Shown here piece by piece: positions 1-10,761 of a stretch of DNA of 48,903 bases (position 1 is its first letter; each line of letters starts with the position of its first letter). The notes beneath the pieces are model-generated. The model saw nothing but the letters and a program-made list of their open reading frames with translations. It was not told the origin of the DNA and did no database searches. Location: NCBI GenBank assembly GCA_021776055.1, contig JAJFGP010000011.1:1-48903 (forward strand), given 5' to 3'. This DNA is from Kiloniellaceae bacterium (GTDB taxonomy: Bacteria; Pseudomonadota; Alphaproteobacteria; Kiloniellales; J153). The position numbers were made by a program, and so were the translations under genes.

Positions 1-358
1 GCCGTGGATAGCGGGAGAGCAGCCCACCGAGCCGTGGCACCAGTGCGTGATTGACGACGCTGGGCACCGCCGTCAACCGAACCACTCCGGCCGCATCCTT
101 GTCCGCGCCTGAAAGTTCCGCCGCCAACGCCTGCGCCTCGGCCTCAATCCGCTCGGCCCGGACAACCGCGATACGGCCCGCATCGGTGGCAACCAAGCGC
201 CCCTCGATGCGATCGAAGAGCCGGACCCCGGTTATCCGTTCGATCCCCGCCAACCGGCGCGTCACCGTGGTCTGGTCGACCCGTAGCCGCCTGGCCGCGG
301 CAGAGAGGGTGCCAGACCGCGAAATCGCCAAGACGTAACGCAAATCGTTCCAGTCCAT
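1..358 (-). CDS. LysR-family transcriptional regulator, N-terminal part (truncated at window edge)
   Basis: Minus-strand reading MDWNDLRYVLAISRSGTLSAAARRLRVDQTTVTRRLAGIERITGVRLFDR, a LysR HTH signature; runs off the window start. Confidence 0.85.
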   Translation of the reverse strand, partial: MDWNDLRYVLAISRSGTLSAAARRLRVDQTTVTRRLAGIERITGVRLFDRIEGRLVATDAGRIAVVRAERIEAEAQALAAELSGADKDAAGVVRLTAVPSVVNHALVPRLGGLLSRYPR

Positions 359-371
359 ACTCCGGCCTCTG

Positions 372-433
372 CATTCTTGCGGATCATATTAGCATATCTT
401 CGGATCGTTTCAGCATTTCTGCGGTGCAATAAG
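372..433. repeat. Three imperfect ~21-bp tandem units in the LysR/TauE intergenic region
   Basis: CATTCTTGCGGATCATATTAG / CATATCTTCGGATCGTTTCAG / CATTTCTGCGGTGCAATAAG read directly. Confidence 0.5.
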
Positions 434-452
434 AAGGCATTGGATCTCACAC

Positions 453-1238
453 TTGCCGGAGAACCGGATGCCGAGCAATTTTTGGGCGCTTATCGACATG
501 ATCGATAGTCGGTTGCTGTGGGCCGCCGGGGCGGCGGTCTTGGCCGGCTCGGTGCGCGGATTCTCTGGCTTCGGCGCCGCCATGATCTTCGTACCTCTGG
601 CCAGCGCCATCTACGAACCGAAGGCGGCCGTGATCCTGCTATTTCTTGTGGATGCGACGGTCACCGTGCCGATGCTCATCCCAGCTTTCCGAATATGCTC
701 CTGGCGCGAGGTCGCGCCTCTGGCCATCGGCGCCACCGTGACCGTCCCGCTTGGCGTCTATATCCTGACCGTTGCCCGGCCGGACCTGCTGCGCTGGGTC
801 ATCGCGGTGGCGATCCTCGCGGCCGTCTCCGCATTGGCGTGCGGTTGGCGACTCCGGCGCGTACCCAATGTGCCCGGCACCTTGGCCATCGGCGGCGCCG
901 CTGGCCTTACCGGCGGCATGGCCAGCCTCTCCGGGCCGCCCATTGTCCTGTTCTGGCTGGGCGGCCAATCGGACGCGCCCGTTGTTCGCGCCAACATCAT
1001 TGCTTTCTTCGGCCTGACCACCGTCGTCATTGGAGTTAGCTACTGGTTGAACGGCCTCTTCACCGAGGGCCTTCTGGTGCGTGCCCTGGCTCTGATGCCG
1101 ATCTATGCCTTGGCGTTGTGGGCCGGGGCAACCGGCTTTCGCATCGCCCCGAGCCCCCTTTACCGGCGGGCCGCGTTGTTGATCTGTGCAGTTGCAGCGG
1201 TGCTGGCGCTGCCTGCCTGGGATGGGCTGTTACGGTAG
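453..1238 (+). CDS. TauE/SafE-family sulfite exporter-like membrane protein
   Basis: 261-aa ORF (start may be 468); AVLAGSVRGFSGFGAAMIFVPL and GLTGGMASLSGPPIVLFWL motifs. Confidence 0.8.
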   Translation: MPENRMPSNFWALIDMIDSRLLWAAGAAVLAGSVRGFSGFGAAMIFVPLASAIYEPKAAVILLFLVDATVTVPMLIPAFRICSWREVAPLAIGATVTVPLGVYILTVARPDLLRWVIAVAILAAVSALACGWRLRRVPNVPGTLAIGGAAGLTGGMASLSGPPIVLFWLGGQSDAPVVRANIIAFFGLTTVVIGVSYWLNGLFTEGLLVRALALMPIYALALWAGATGFRIAPSPLYRRAALLICAVAAVLALPAWDGLLR

Positions 1239-1410
1239 CGTGACCGGGCGATTTCGCTTCGTTGACAGCCGGGCCGGCAAGCACTTATTGTGCGACTGCG
1301 AAATGACGGGGGAAACGGCGCCGCGGCGGCGGAAAGGTTGGTTTGCGCCTTTTCCGGCCTAGGCCCTTCTCAAAACGGGCGATTTTCAAGACAGGCAGGA
1401 CAGGTTTGCG

Positions 1411-2160
1411 ATGAAGGTTCTGGTACCGGTCAAGCGCGTCATCGACGCGAACGTCAAGGTTCGGGTCAAGGCGGATCAGACGGGCGTCGAGCTGACCAAT
1501 GTGAAGATGGCCATGAACCCTTTCTGCGAGATCGCCGTCGAGGAGGCGGTGCGCATGAAAGAGGCTGGCACCGCGACCGAGGTCATCGTCGTCTCCGCCG
1601 GCGCGCAGCAGGCGCAAGAGACCATCCGCACCGGCTTGGCCATGGGCGCCGACCGCGGCATCCTGATCCTAAGCGAGGCGTCGCTGGAGCCCTTGGCAGT
1701 TGCCAAGCTGCTCAAGGCCGTGGTGGAAAAAGAATCCGCCGATATGGTCCTCATGGGCAAGCAAGCCATCGACGGCGACAACAACCAGACCGGACAGATG
1801 CTCGCCGCCCTGCTGGGCTGGCCGCAGGGCACCTTCGTCTCCAAGATCGAGAAGGCGGACGGCGGCCTGAAGGTTACCCGCGAGGTGGACGGTGGGCTGG
1901 AGAACGTGGCCCTGAAGCTGCCGGCGGTGGTGACCGTGGACTTGCGCCTCAACCAGCCGCGCTATGCCTCCTTGCCCAATATCATGAAGGCGAAAAAGAA
2001 GCAGATCGACACGATGACCCCCGAGGATCTCGGTGTCGATGCCAGCCCGCGCCTGACCGTGCTCAAGGTCGTCGAGCCGCCGGCGCGCAAGGCCGGGGTC
2101 AAGGTGGCCGACGTGGCCGAGCTAATCGATAAGCTGAAAAACGAGGCGAAGGTCATCTGA
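1411..2160 (+). CDS. etfB: Electron transfer flavoprotein subunit beta
   Basis: [20 protein letters not shown]...[18 protein letters not shown]; directly followed by etfA. Confidence 0.95.
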   Translation: MKVLVPVKRVIDANVKVRVKADQTGVELTNVKMAMNPFCEIAVEEAVRMKEAGTATEVIVVSAGAQQAQETIRTGLAMGADRGILILSEASLEPLAVAKLLKAVVEKESADMVLMGKQAIDGDNNQTGQMLAALLGWPQGTFVSKIEKADGGLKVTREVDGGLENVALKLPAVVTVDLRLNQPRYASLPNIMKAKKKQIDTMTPEDLGVDASPRLTVLKVVEPPARKAGVKVADVAELIDKLKNEAKVI

Positions 2161-3092
2161 TGTCCATTCTCATCGTCGCCGAACACGATAACACCAGCCT
2201 GAAGCCGGCCACCCTGAACGCTGTTACGGCGGCCGGCCAACTGGGCGGGGATATCGCCGTGCTGGTCGCCGGGGCCGACTGTTCCGCCGCCGCCCAGGCC
2301 GCCGCGAAAGTCGCGGGTGTCGCCAAGGTGCTGTGCGCCGATGCGCCTGAATACGCCCACGATCTAGCGGAAAACCTGGCACCGCTCATCGTCAAGTTGG
2401 CCACGGGCTATACCCACGTGCTGGCCCCCGCCACGACCTTCGGCAAGAACGTGATGCCGCGCACCGCGGCCTTGCTCGATGTGCAGCAAATCTCCGAAAT
2501 CAGCGGCATCGAAAGCCCGGATACTTTCGTCCGCCCCATCTATGCCGGCAACGCCATGGCGACCGTGCAGTCGGGCGATCCGATCAAGGTCATCACCGTA
2601 CGCACCACCGCTTTCGATCCGGCGGCAGCCGAGGGCGGCTCGGCCCCGGTCGAAGCCGTGGAGGCCACCGGCGATACCGGCCTGGCAAGTTTCCTGGGCC
2701 AGGAGTTGACCAAGTCCGAGCGGCCGGAACTGACCACCGCCGGCATTGTCATCTCCGGCGGGCGCGGCATGCAGAGCGGCGAAAACTTCGCCATGATCGA
2801 GCGCATCGCCGACAAGCTGAACGCCGCCGTGGGCGCCAGCCGCGCCGCGGTGGACGCAGGGTACGTACCCAACGATTATCAAGTTGGCCAAACCGGTAAA
2901 GTCGTTGCCCCCGATCTCTATATTGCCGTCGGCATTTCCGGCGCCATTCAACATCTGGCCGGCATGAAAGATTCCAAAGTCATCGTGGCGATCAACAAGG
3001 ACGAAGAGGCGCCTATCTTCCAGGTCGCCGACTACGGCTTGGTCGCCGATTTATTCCAGGCTCTGCCCGACTTGGAAAAGGCGCTCGGCTAG
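2160..3092 (+). CDS. etfA: Electron transfer flavoprotein subunit alpha
   Basis: FAD-binding tail [58 protein letters not shown]. Confidence 0.96.
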   Translation: MSILIVAEHDNTSLKPATLNAVTAAGQLGGDIAVLVAGADCSAAAQAAAKVAGVAKVLCADAPEYAHDLAENLAPLIVKLATGYTHVLAPATTFGKNVMPRTAALLDVQQISEISGIESPDTFVRPIYAGNAMATVQSGDPIKVITVRTTAFDPAAAEGGSAPVEAVEATGDTGLASFLGQELTKSERPELTTAGIVISGGRGMQSGENFAMIERIADKLNAAVGASRAAVDAGYVPNDYQVGQTGKVVAPDLYIAVGISGAIQHLAGMKDSKVIVAINKDEEAPIFQVADYGLVADLFQALPDLEKALG

Positions 3093-3132
3093 GCGCTGTC
3101 CACCAAGCACACGGCACAACGGTTCAAGGCTC

Positions 3133-4047
3133 ATGTCCGAAACAGCACCCGCCGGCAACGGCGATATCGACATCGACATCAAGTGTATCGGCGTCATCGG
3201 CGCCGGCCAGATGGGCGGCGGCATCGCCCACGTCTGCGCCTTGGGCGGCTATGACGTGCGCCTGTCGGATGTGGGGGACGAACAGCTTGATAAAGCCCTG
3301 AAAACCATCGCCCGCAACATGGACCGGCAGATCGGCCACGGCAGCATCAGCGAGGCGGACAAGACCGCGGCGCTGGCCCATATCACCACGAGCACCGATT
3401 TCGCCAAATTCGCCGACTGCGACATGGTCATCGAATCGGCCACGGAGAACGAGGAGATCAAGCGGGAGATCCTCAAAACCCTGTGCCCGCATCTGAAACC
3501 CGAAGCGATCCTCTGCTCCAACACCTCGTCGATCTCGATTACGCGCCTGGCCGCCGTGACCGACCGGCCGGGCCGCTTCATGGGCATGCACTTCATGAAC
3601 CCGGTGCCGCTGATGAAGCTGGTGGAGCTGATTCGCGGCATCGCGACCGAGGAACCGACGTTCCAGGCCATTCGCGATCTCGCCGCCAAGCTGGGCAAGA
3701 CCTCGGCAACGTCGGAAGATTTCCCGGCCTTCATCGTCAATCGCATCCTGCTGCCGATGATCAACGAGGCTGTCTATACGCTCTATGAAGGCGTCGGCTC
3801 GGTCAGTTCGATCGACACGGCCATGAAGCTGGGCGCCAACCATCCCATGGGGCCGTTGGAACTGGCCGACTTCATTGGCCTGGATACCTGCCTGGCCGTC
3901 ATGCACGTACTCTACGACGGCCTGGCCGATTCCAAATACCGGCCGTGTCCGCTGTTGGTCAAATACGTCGAAGCCGGCTGGCTAGGCCGTAAGGCCGGCC
4001 GAGGTTTCTACGACTACTCCGGCGAAACCCCCGTCCCCACTCGCTAG
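3133..4047 (+). CDS. 3-hydroxybutyryl-CoA dehydrogenase
   Basis: GVIGAGQMGGGIAHVCA Rossmann motif; FMGMHFMNPVPLMKLVELIRG; GPLELADFIGLDTCLAVM. Confidence 0.92.
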   Translation: MSETAPAGNGDIDIDIKCIGVIGAGQMGGGIAHVCALGGYDVRLSDVGDEQLDKALKTIARNMDRQIGHGSISEADKTAALAHITTSTDFAKFADCDMVIESATENEEIKREILKTLCPHLKPEAILCSNTSSISITRLAAVTDRPGRFMGMHFMNPVPLMKLVELIRGIATEEPTFQAIRDLAAKLGKTSATSEDFPAFIVNRILLPMINEAVYTLYEGVGSVSSIDTAMKLGANHPMGPLELADFIGLDTCLAVMHVLYDGLADSKYRPCPLLVKYVEAGWLGRKAGRGFYDYSGETPVPTR

Positions 4048-4649
4048 TTTTTCGCCGCGTTTTGCTTGTCCGTTTGCAGGCGTTCCGCCAGATAGTAGCG
4101 CACGAGGGCTAACGCCTCGGGCGAGTCCCATTCCGCCGATCCTTGCAACGCGCCGACGATGCGGCTGTCCCTATCGATTACGAACGTGGTGGGTAGGCCC
4201 GTGACGCCGAAGGCCTTGGCCAAGATACTTTTGGGGTCCAGATAGAGTCCTAGGTCTTTGAGACCAAGCTGTTCGGCGAAGGGCTCGACAACGCCGGCAC
4301 CGCCACGATCGAGGGAAACCGCAACGATCGCCAGGCCGTCATCGACCAGTTTCGCCTGCAGGCGGTCGAGGGAGGGCATCTCGCGCACGCACGGCGCGCA
4401 CCAGGTGGCCCAGAAATTGAGCAGCACGATCTGCCCGGCGAAATCGGCCAACCGCACACGGCCGCCGGCCAGGTCTCCGAAGACTTCCAGCGGCGCTGGC
4501 ACCGGCGGGTCCAACAGGGTAAAGTTATGGGTGAATTCCCCCGCAAGGGGCGGCGCTTCCTTGCCCGGCGCTGAACCAGGGGCGGCCGTAAGCAGGACCC
4601 CAGCGACGAGGCTGACGACTACGGCCGTTAGGGCTTTTTTTTGGATCAT
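4044..4649 (-). CDS. TlpA-like thioredoxin-fold disulfide reductase, exported
   Basis: N-terminal hydrophobic signal; [22 protein letters not shown] redox motif. Confidence 0.88.
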   Translation of the reverse strand: MIQKKALTAVVVSLVAGVLLTAAPGSAPGKEAPPLAGEFTHNFTLLDPPVPAPLEVFGDLAGGRVRLADFAGQIVLLNFWATWCAPCVREMPSLDRLQAKLVDDGLAIVAVSLDRGGAGVVEPFAEQLGLKDLGLYLDPKSILAKAFGVTGLPTTFVIDRDSRIVGALQGSAEWDSPEALALVRYYLAERLQTDKQNAAKN

Positions 4650-4671
4650 GGCACCGGCAACCGTTCAAAAC

Positions 4672-6102
4672 ATGAGCACAAAAACAAACAAATCGTCTGA
4701 CCGGGACCCGCAGCCCAACGCCCCAGCTAATACCATGTGGGGCGGCCGCTTTGCTGTCGGCCCCGACGCGGCGATGGCGCATATCAATGCCTCGATCGAT
4801 TTCGACCGCCGGCTCTATGCCCAGGACATCGCCGCCTCCAAGGCGCACGGCGAGATGCTGGTGCGCCAGGGGATCGTCTCGGCCCAGGATGGCAAAGCCA
4901 TCCTCTCCGGTCTAGACACGATTCTGCGAGAGATCGAGGCCGGCGACTTTACCTTTGACGCGGCGCTCGAGGACATCCACATGAATGTGGAGGCGCGGCT
5001 GCGGGCGCTGATCGGCGAGGCCGCCGGGCGCCTACACACGGCGCGCTCGCGCAACGACCAGGTGGCCACCGATTTCCGCCTCTGGCTGCGCGAGACGATC
5101 GATGCCCTGGACGGCCAGCTACGCGACCTGCAGGCCGCCTTGATCGACCAAGCGGAGGCACATGCGGCGACGGTGATGCCCGGCTATACACACCTGCAAC
5201 CGGCCCAGCCGGTGACTTTGGGCCATCATCTGCTGGCCTATGTGGAGATGTTCGGCCGCGACCGGGGCCGGCTCGCGGATTGCCGCACCCGCCTCAACGA
5301 ATGTCCGCTGGGCGCGGCGGCGCTCGCCGGCACCTCGTTTCCCATCGACCGGGCGGCGACCGCCAAGGCTCTGGGCTTCGACCGGCCAACAGCCAATTCT
5401 ATCGATGCCGTCTCGGACCGGGATTTCGCCCTGGAATTCTTAAGCACCGGGGCCATCCTGGCCGTGCACCTGTCGCGCCTGGCCGAAGAGATTGTGATCT
5501 GGTGCACCGACCGCTTCGCCTTCGTAGCCCTGTCGGATGCCTTCTCGACCGGCAGCTCGATCATGCCGCAAAAACGCAATCCAGACGCAGCCGAGTTGGT
5601 GCGTGGCAAATGCGGCCGGGTGATCGGATCGCTCAATACCCTGCTGGTGGTGATGAAGGGATTGCCGCTGGCCTATGGCAAGGACATGCAGGAAGACAAG
5701 GAGCCGGTCTTCGACGCTGCCGATACCCTGACCCTGTGCTTGGCCGCAAGCACCGGCATGTTGCGCGATTTGCGCCCCGATGTGGACGCCTTGCGCGCCG
5801 CCACCGCCGGCGGTTTCCTGACCGCAACCGATCTGGCCGACTGGCTGGTGCGCGTCCTCGGCCTGCCGTTCCGCGAGGCGCACCATGCGACCGGCGCCAT
5901 CGTGCAGCGGGCCGTCAAACGCAACTGCCTGCTGGCGGAACTGCCCCTTGCCGACATGCAAGAGATCGAGCCGCGCATTACCAAAGACGTCTACGACGTG
6001 CTATCGGTCGAGAAAGCGGTCGAAAGCCGCAACAGCCTGGGCGGCACCGCGCCAGTTCAGGTAAAAGCCGCCGTTGCCGCGGCACGGGAGCGATTCCTGT
6101 GA
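4672..6102 (+). CDS. argH: Argininosuccinate lyase
   Basis: MWGGRF N-terminus and [20 protein letters not shown] signature; start chosen inside the longer 4258 ORF. Confidence 0.95.
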   Translation: MSTKTNKSSDRDPQPNAPANTMWGGRFAVGPDAAMAHINASIDFDRRLYAQDIAASKAHGEMLVRQGIVSAQDGKAILSGLDTILREIEAGDFTFDAALEDIHMNVEARLRALIGEAAGRLHTARSRNDQVATDFRLWLRETIDALDGQLRDLQAALIDQAEAHAATVMPGYTHLQPAQPVTLGHHLLAYVEMFGRDRGRLADCRTRLNECPLGAAALAGTSFPIDRAATAKALGFDRPTANSIDAVSDRDFALEFLSTGAILAVHLSRLAEEIVIWCTDRFAFVALSDAFSTGSSIMPQKRNPDAAELVRGKCGRVIGSLNTLLVVMKGLPLAYGKDMQEDKEPVFDAADTLTLCLAASTGMLRDLRPDVDALRAATAGGFLTATDLADWLVRVLGLPFREAHHATGAIVQRAVKRNCLLAELPLADMQEIEPRITKDVYDVLSVEKAVESRNSLGGTAPVQVKAAVAAARERFL

Positions 6103-6371
6103 GTCGTCTACGCCACACCGCACTGTTGGTTGTCGCCGTTGCCTTAGCGGCAACGCTTGCCGCCTGTGGCAAGAAGGCCAACCTTGAACCGCCCGACGAC
6201 ACAAAGGCGACCTACACATACCCGCAGCAGTACCCGACTCCCGAATCGGTTCTGCCCGACGAGACAGAGAGCAGCAAGGCGCAGGAGCGCCCGCCGCCGC
6301 ACGCGGGCGGCCTATCGCCATTTCCGACGGGTCGCAGAACCACCACCTACCAATCGGGGGCGCCGCAATGA
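6099..6371 (+). CDS. lptM: Small LPS translocon-maturation lipoprotein, LptM/YifL-like
   Basis: GTG start overlapping the argH stop; [32 protein letters not shown] lipobox; sits between argH and lysA. Confidence 0.75.
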   Translation: MSRLRHTALLVVAVALAATLAACGKKANLEPPDDTKATYTYPQQYPTPESVLPDETESSKAQERPPPHAGGLSPFPTGRRTTTYQSGAPQ

Positions 6372-7717
6372 CCGCCTTTAGCTATCGCACCGGCGCGCTG
6401 CACGCCGAAGCGGTGCCCATGGAGGCATTGGCAGAGGCGGTCGGAACCCCGTTCTATTGTTACGCCGCGACCGCCATCGAGACCGCCTACACCGACTTTG
6501 CCGGCGCCTTGTCGGGCCTGCCGGCCACCGTGTGCTACGCGCTCAAGGCCAACGGCAACCTGGCGGTCGTGCGCACTTTGGCGCGCTTGGGTGCCGGGGC
6601 CGACGTGGTCTCCGGCGGCGAATTGCAGATCGCCCTGGCGGCCGGCGTGCCGACGGAAAAAATCGTCTTTGCCGGTGTCGGCAAGACCGCCGCCGAGATG
6701 GCCGCCGGCTTGGACGCCGGCATCTTGCAATTCAATGTTGAATCCTTGCCCGAGCTGGAGCTTTTGTCGCAGGTCGCGCAGGACAAGGGGTTGCGGGCGC
6801 CGGTCGCTCTGCGCATCAATCCAGACGTGGATGCACGCACCCACAAGAACATCTCCACCGGCAAGGCGGAGAACAAATTCGGCATCGATCTGGACCAAGT
6901 ACCGGCGGTCATCGAACGCGCCGCCGCCCTGCCGGGACTGTCGGTCGAGGGGTTGGCCGTCCATATCGGCTCGCAACTGACCGAGACCGCTCCCTATCGG
7001 GCGGCGTTCACCCGCCTGATCGATCTGTATCGCAGTCTGCGCACCGCCGGTTTGCCCTTGCGCCGGTTGGATTTCGGCGGCGGCCTGGGGATTACCTATC
7101 GCGATGAAACGCCACCGGATATGGCTGCCTATGCCAACCTGGTGCGCGAGCTGACAACTGGCCTGGAGGCGGACCTGGTTTTCGAGCCCGGTCGCCGTCT
7201 GGTCGGCAACGCCGGCATTTTGGTTACCCGCGTTCTCTACGTAAAGGATGGCGCTGAGCGGCGCTTTGTTATCGTCGATGCAGGTATGAACGATCTGATC
7301 CGGCCGCCACTCTATGACGCCTGGCATGAGATCGTGCCGGTGCGCGAGCCGGCGGCCAATGTGGATTGGGCGCCCGTCGATGTGGTCGGCCCGGTCTGCG
7401 AATCCACCGACACGTTCGCCCGCCAACGCTCTCTGCCGCCGCTGGCCAGTGGCGATCTGGTCGCCTTCCGCTCGACAGGCGCGTATAGCGCGGTCATGGC
7501 ATCCAGCTATAACTGCCGGCCGCCGGCGCCCGAGGTATTGGTGCGCGGAAGCGAATTCGCCGTGGTCCGGCCCCGGCCGGATGTCGCCGAAATCATCGCC
7601 CGCGATACCCTGCCCATGTGGCTGGAGCCGGCCGACGGTGCCGGTGAACCCATTGGCGAGCCCATCGTTGTCGCCGGCAAGGCCGCGCTCGGCGCGCGGG
7701 GGCGGAGCGCACGGTGA
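6368..7717 (+). CDS. lysA: Diaminopimelate decarboxylase
   Basis: YALKANGNLAVVRTLARLGAGADVVSGGEL; HIGSQLT; CESTDTFARQR; FRSTGAYSAVMASSYN. Confidence 0.95.
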   Translation: MTAFSYRTGALHAEAVPMEALAEAVGTPFYCYAATAIETAYTDFAGALSGLPATVCYALKANGNLAVVRTLARLGAGADVVSGGELQIALAAGVPTEKIVFAGVGKTAAEMAAGLDAGILQFNVESLPELELLSQVAQDKGLRAPVALRINPDVDARTHKNISTGKAENKFGIDLDQVPAVIERAAALPGLSVEGLAVHIGSQLTETAPYRAAFTRLIDLYRSLRTAGLPLRRLDFGGGLGITYRDETPPDMAAYANLVRELTTGLEADLVFEPGRRLVGNAGILVTRVLYVKDGAERRFVIVDAGMNDLIRPPLYDAWHEIVPVREPAANVDWAPVDVVGPVCESTDTFARQRSLPPLASGDLVAFRSTGAYSAVMASSYNCRPPAPEVLVRGSEFAVVRPRPDVAEIIARDTLPMWLEPADGAGEPIGEPIVVAGKAALGARGRSAR

Positions 7718-10155
7718 GCCGGGAGCCGACAACCTCTGCGGCACCACCGCGGCGGCTGTCTCTGCTCGTTGTTCTCGCTCGGGCCGCACTGATTTGGGAA
7801 CGATTTTGGCCGGCCGCTTGGCCCGCGGTCGGCGTCATCGGCCTGTTCATCGCTGTCGCCTTGTTCGATATTCTGCCTGTTCTCCCAGGTTGGCTGCACA
7901 GCCTGGCGCTCGCCGCCTTCGCTGTCGCCGCGGCGGCGTCTCTCTATCTGGCAATTTCGCGTCTGCGCTGGCCCACGCGGCAGCAAGCACGCCGCCGCCT
8001 GGAACGGGATAGCGGCCTCGCCCACCGCCCGCTCGAAATGTTGGAGGATTCGCCGGCAGCAGGGACCGGTGACCACGATTCCATGCGCCTATGGGCATTG
8101 CACCGAGAGCGCGTTCGGGCACAGATCGCGCGCCTGCGCCTGCGGCTGCCCCGCGCCGGCCTGGCAACGGTCGATCCCGTGGCATTGCGCGCCGCCTTGG
8201 GTCTCGTGCTCGTCGTTGCCTTGGTTGCCGGTCGCCACGACTGGCCGGAGCGGCTGGGCCGCGCCGTGTGGCCGGATTTGGCCGTCTTCGCCGCGGCACC
8301 GCTGGCCAGCCTCGATGTCTGGGTGAACCCGCCGGCCTATACAAGGCTGCCGCCCTTGTTCCTGAACGCCACCGCGGGCAAGCAAGAGCCACTGACGATC
8401 GCCACGGGCAGTACGGTTCTGGCCCAGGTTCAGGGCGGGCGCGGTGTTCCGGCGCTGCTGGTCGGCGACGATCAGGTCGATTTTTCCAGCATCGCGGCGG
8501 ATTCCTACAAGATCAGCACGGAGGTTGCATCCGGTGACCGCTTAGCGGTGACGCAGGACGATACCGTCCTAGCGGAGTGGCCGCTGATCCTGGTGCCCGA
8601 CGAGGCTCCGAAGATCGAATTCCTGGCCCCGCCGGCGCGCAGCGAACGCGCCGCCCTGCGGCTCGATTACAGCGCCCAGGACGACTATGGCCTAGCATCG
8701 GTTCTGGCGCGGATCCAGCGCCTTGACGATACGAACGTGCCGCCACTGGACGTCGAATTGGCATTGCCCGGGGCCGAGCTGAAGCAAGCCGACGGCACCA
8801 GCTACCACGATCTAACACCGCACCCGTGGGCCGGTTTGGCGGTGACCATCCAGCTCGTCGCCGAGGATGGCATCGGTCAGCAAGGGACAAGCGATGCGGT
8901 GCGCACCGTCCTGCCGGAACGCATCTTCAATCACCCGGTCGCCCGGGCGCTGGTGGAGTTGCGCAAACAACTCACTCTCAACCCGCAAGGGCGCCTGCCG
9001 GTGGCGCGTGCGCTGAGCGATATCTACGAGCAGCCGGACCACTACTTCAACGACACGACCGTCGCGCTGGCGCTGCGTTCGGCCGAGCGGCGGCTGATTC
9101 ACGACTCGGCGCCAAGCGCCGTACCGCAGGTGCAGCAGCTTCTCTGGGATACCGCCCTGCAGATCGAAGAAGGTGATCTGGCGGTCGCCGAGCGCGACCT
9201 GCGCGAGGTTCAGAAGGCGTTGATGGAAGCTCTGGCGCGCGGCGCCGACGACGCCGAGATCGAACAATTGATGGACGAGTTACAGCAGGCGTTGGAACGT
9301 TTTCTCGAAGCCCTGGCCGAGCAAATGCGCGACCAACTCGCGGGCGGCGCCGAACCTCAACCGCTGTCCCCCGACACCCAGATCTTGCCCAGCGACGAGC
9401 TGCAGCGAATGATCGACCAGGCCCGGGAAATGGCGCGCAGCGGCGCCCGCGATGCGGCGCGGGACTTGCTCGCGCAGTTGCAAAACATGCTGGAAAACCT
9501 GCGCGCCAGCCCCTTCTCCCCCGGCCTCAACGACAATGACCGCAACGCCTTCAAGATGTTGCAGGACATGGAATCGCTTATGCGCGAGCAGCAGGAGTTG
9601 CTTGACCGCAGCTATCAACGGTCACTGAAACGTGGCCCAAACGATGGCAGCCAGTCATCGGAATCGCAAAAAAATAGCGAGGATGCGCAAAACCAGGACA
9701 AGTTGCGCCGGCAGCTTGGCGAAATGATGCGCCGCCTGGGCGAGGCATTGGGAGAGATCCCGCGGCCTCTGGGCCGGGCCGAGCAATCCATGCGCGACGC
9801 CCGAGACGCCTTGCAGGGCGGCCGGCCCGACGATGCGGTGCCCCCGCAAACCCGCGCCATGGACCAGTTGCAACAGGGTATGCAGAGCATGGCCGAACAG
9901 TTCATGGAGCAAATGGGGCAAGCCGCCGAGCGCAATTCGGGTCAACTCGGCGTTCGCCCTGGTAACGGTCAAGACCCGCTCGGGCGCCGGCCGGGAAGCT
10001 CCGGTATCGAGGCTTTGGAAGGCGTCGAGATCCCCGATCGCATGGAGCTTCGCCGCGCCCGTGAGATCCTCGACGAGTTACGCCGCCGTCGCGGCGACCG
10101 GGATCGCCCGGCGCTGGAGCTGGACTACATCGACAGATTGTTGCGGCAGTTTTAA
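7714..10155 (+). CDS. TIGR02302/DUF4175-family membrane protein
   Basis: 813 aa, N-terminal TM helices, long Gln/Glu/Met-rich C-terminal half, located after lysA. Confidence 0.75.
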   Translation: MSREPTTSAAPPRRLSLLVVLARAALIWERFWPAAWPAVGVIGLFIAVALFDILPVLPGWLHSLALAAFAVAAAASLYLAISRLRWPTRQQARRRLERDSGLAHRPLEMLEDSPAAGTGDHDSMRLWALHRERVRAQIARLRLRLPRAGLATVDPVALRAALGLVLVVALVAGRHDWPERLGRAVWPDLAVFAAAPLASLDVWVNPPAYTRLPPLFLNATAGKQEPLTIATGSTVLAQVQGGRGVPALLVGDDQVDFSSIAADSYKISTEVASGDRLAVTQDDTVLAEWPLILVPDEAPKIEFLAPPARSERAALRLDYSAQDDYGLASVLARIQRLDDTNVPPLDVELALPGAELKQADGTSYHDLTPHPWAGLAVTIQLVAEDGIGQQGTSDAVRTVLPERIFNHPVARALVELRKQLTLNPQGRLPVARALSDIYEQPDHYFNDTTVALALRSAERRLIHDSAPSAVPQVQQLLWDTALQIEEGDLAVAERDLREVQKALMEALARGADDAEIEQLMDELQQALERFLEALAEQMRDQLAGGAEPQPLSPDTQILPSDELQRMIDQAREMARSGARDAARDLLAQLQNMLENLRASPFSPGLNDNDRNAFKMLQDMESLMREQQELLDRSYQRSLKRGPNDGSQSSESQKNSEDAQNQDKLRRQLGEMMRRLGEALGEIPRPLGRAEQSMRDARDALQGGRPDDAVPPQTRAMDQLQQGMQSMAEQFMEQMGQAAERNSGQLGVRPGNGQDPLGRRPGSSGIEALEGVEIPDRMELRRAREILDELRRRRGDRDRPALELDYIDRLLRQF

Positions 10156-10185
10156 CGAACGGCGTGTCCGCCTACGTTACCCTGT

Positions 10186-10542
10186 TCAGGCCAGAGCTGC
10201 TTCCGCCTGGTGACAAATCTGCTCCAGGGTAAAGGGCTTCAAGACGATGTCGAAAACGATTTCGTCGAGGTTATGGGCCCGCTGCTGTTCAGCTGTATAG
10301 CCGGTCATCAAGAGAATCCGCAGACTCGGATGATCTCTCGCAACCTTCAAAGCCAGGCCGATACCATCCAACTCGGGCATGACGATGTCGGTGATCAATA
10401 GATCGTAGTTGGTGCCACCCAGGGCCTCTAGGGCCTGCAAGCCGTCATCGACCGGGGTAACGGTATGCCCGGCATGCGTCAAAGCGCGGGTAACAAAGCT
10501 TTGCACCGCCGGGTCGTCCTCGGCGACGAGTATTCGTGCCAT
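10186..10542 (-). CDS. cpdR: Single-domain response regulator, CpdR-like
   Basis: Receiver-only protein; MARILVAEDDPAVQSFVTRAL...DLLITDIVMPELDGIGLAL...ARDHPSLRILLMTGYTAEQQRAHNLDEIVFDIVLKPFTL. Confidence 0.82.
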   Translation of the reverse strand: MARILVAEDDPAVQSFVTRALTHAGHTVTPVDDGLQALEALGGTNYDLLITDIVMPELDGIGLALKVARDHPSLRILLMTGYTAEQQRAHNLDEIVFDIVLKPFTLEQICHQAEAALA

Positions 10543-10606
10543 TGCTTTATGTATCTCCTCGTGCGGCAGGCGTTGTCGCCCACCCGCGATGGTGTGCGCA
10601 GGGTAC

Positions 10607-10622
10607 TTAACGCCCGGTTAAC
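10607..10622. promoter_or_regulatory. Candidate CtrA box upstream of cpdR
   Basis: TTAA-CGCCCGG-TTAAC, exact TTAA-N7-TTAAC. Confidence 0.65.
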
Positions 10623-10725
10623 GCAGGGCCAGCCAACACCCCAAGTAATAAATGTATTTCAGAGAAAATCTAATGTAATCAAGGAAATTACCAATAATTT
10701 TATCTTAATTTTACTTACTCTATTA

Positions 10726-10753
10726 TTGACATATTCTTAAGTCATGTTAAACT
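10726..10753 (+). promoter_or_regulatory. Candidate sigma70-type promoter for the DUF2336 gene
   Basis: TTGACA-N16-TAAACT in an AT-rich stretch about 50 bp before the ATG. Confidence 0.45.
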
Positions 10754-10761
10754 CTCATTAA
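10746..10761 (-). promoter_or_regulatory. Candidate CtrA box upstream of the DUF2336 gene, overlapping the -10
   Basis: Plus strand GTTAAACTCTCATTAA; minus strand TTAA-TGAGAGT-TTAAC. Confidence 0.6.

Noticed and set aside
3124-3906. 260-aa minus ORF antisense to hydroxybutyryl-CoA dehydrogenase
   Set aside because: Mirror ORF of a confident gene.
4635-4642. T8 (A8 in the coding strand) in codons 3-6 of tlpA as a slippage switch
   Set aside because: A single tract in a Lys-Lys signal-peptide n-region is common; no evidence of alternative frames.
5280-6371. 363-aa ORF overlapping argH in another frame
   Set aside because: Arg/Gly-rich frame-shadow; only its end, from 6099, is the real lptM frame.
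6347-7789. 480-aa ORF antisense to lysA
   Set aside because: Mirror ORF from high GC and third-position bias; low-complexity His/Gln/Gly-rich product with no recognisable domain; lysA on the other strand is unambiguous.
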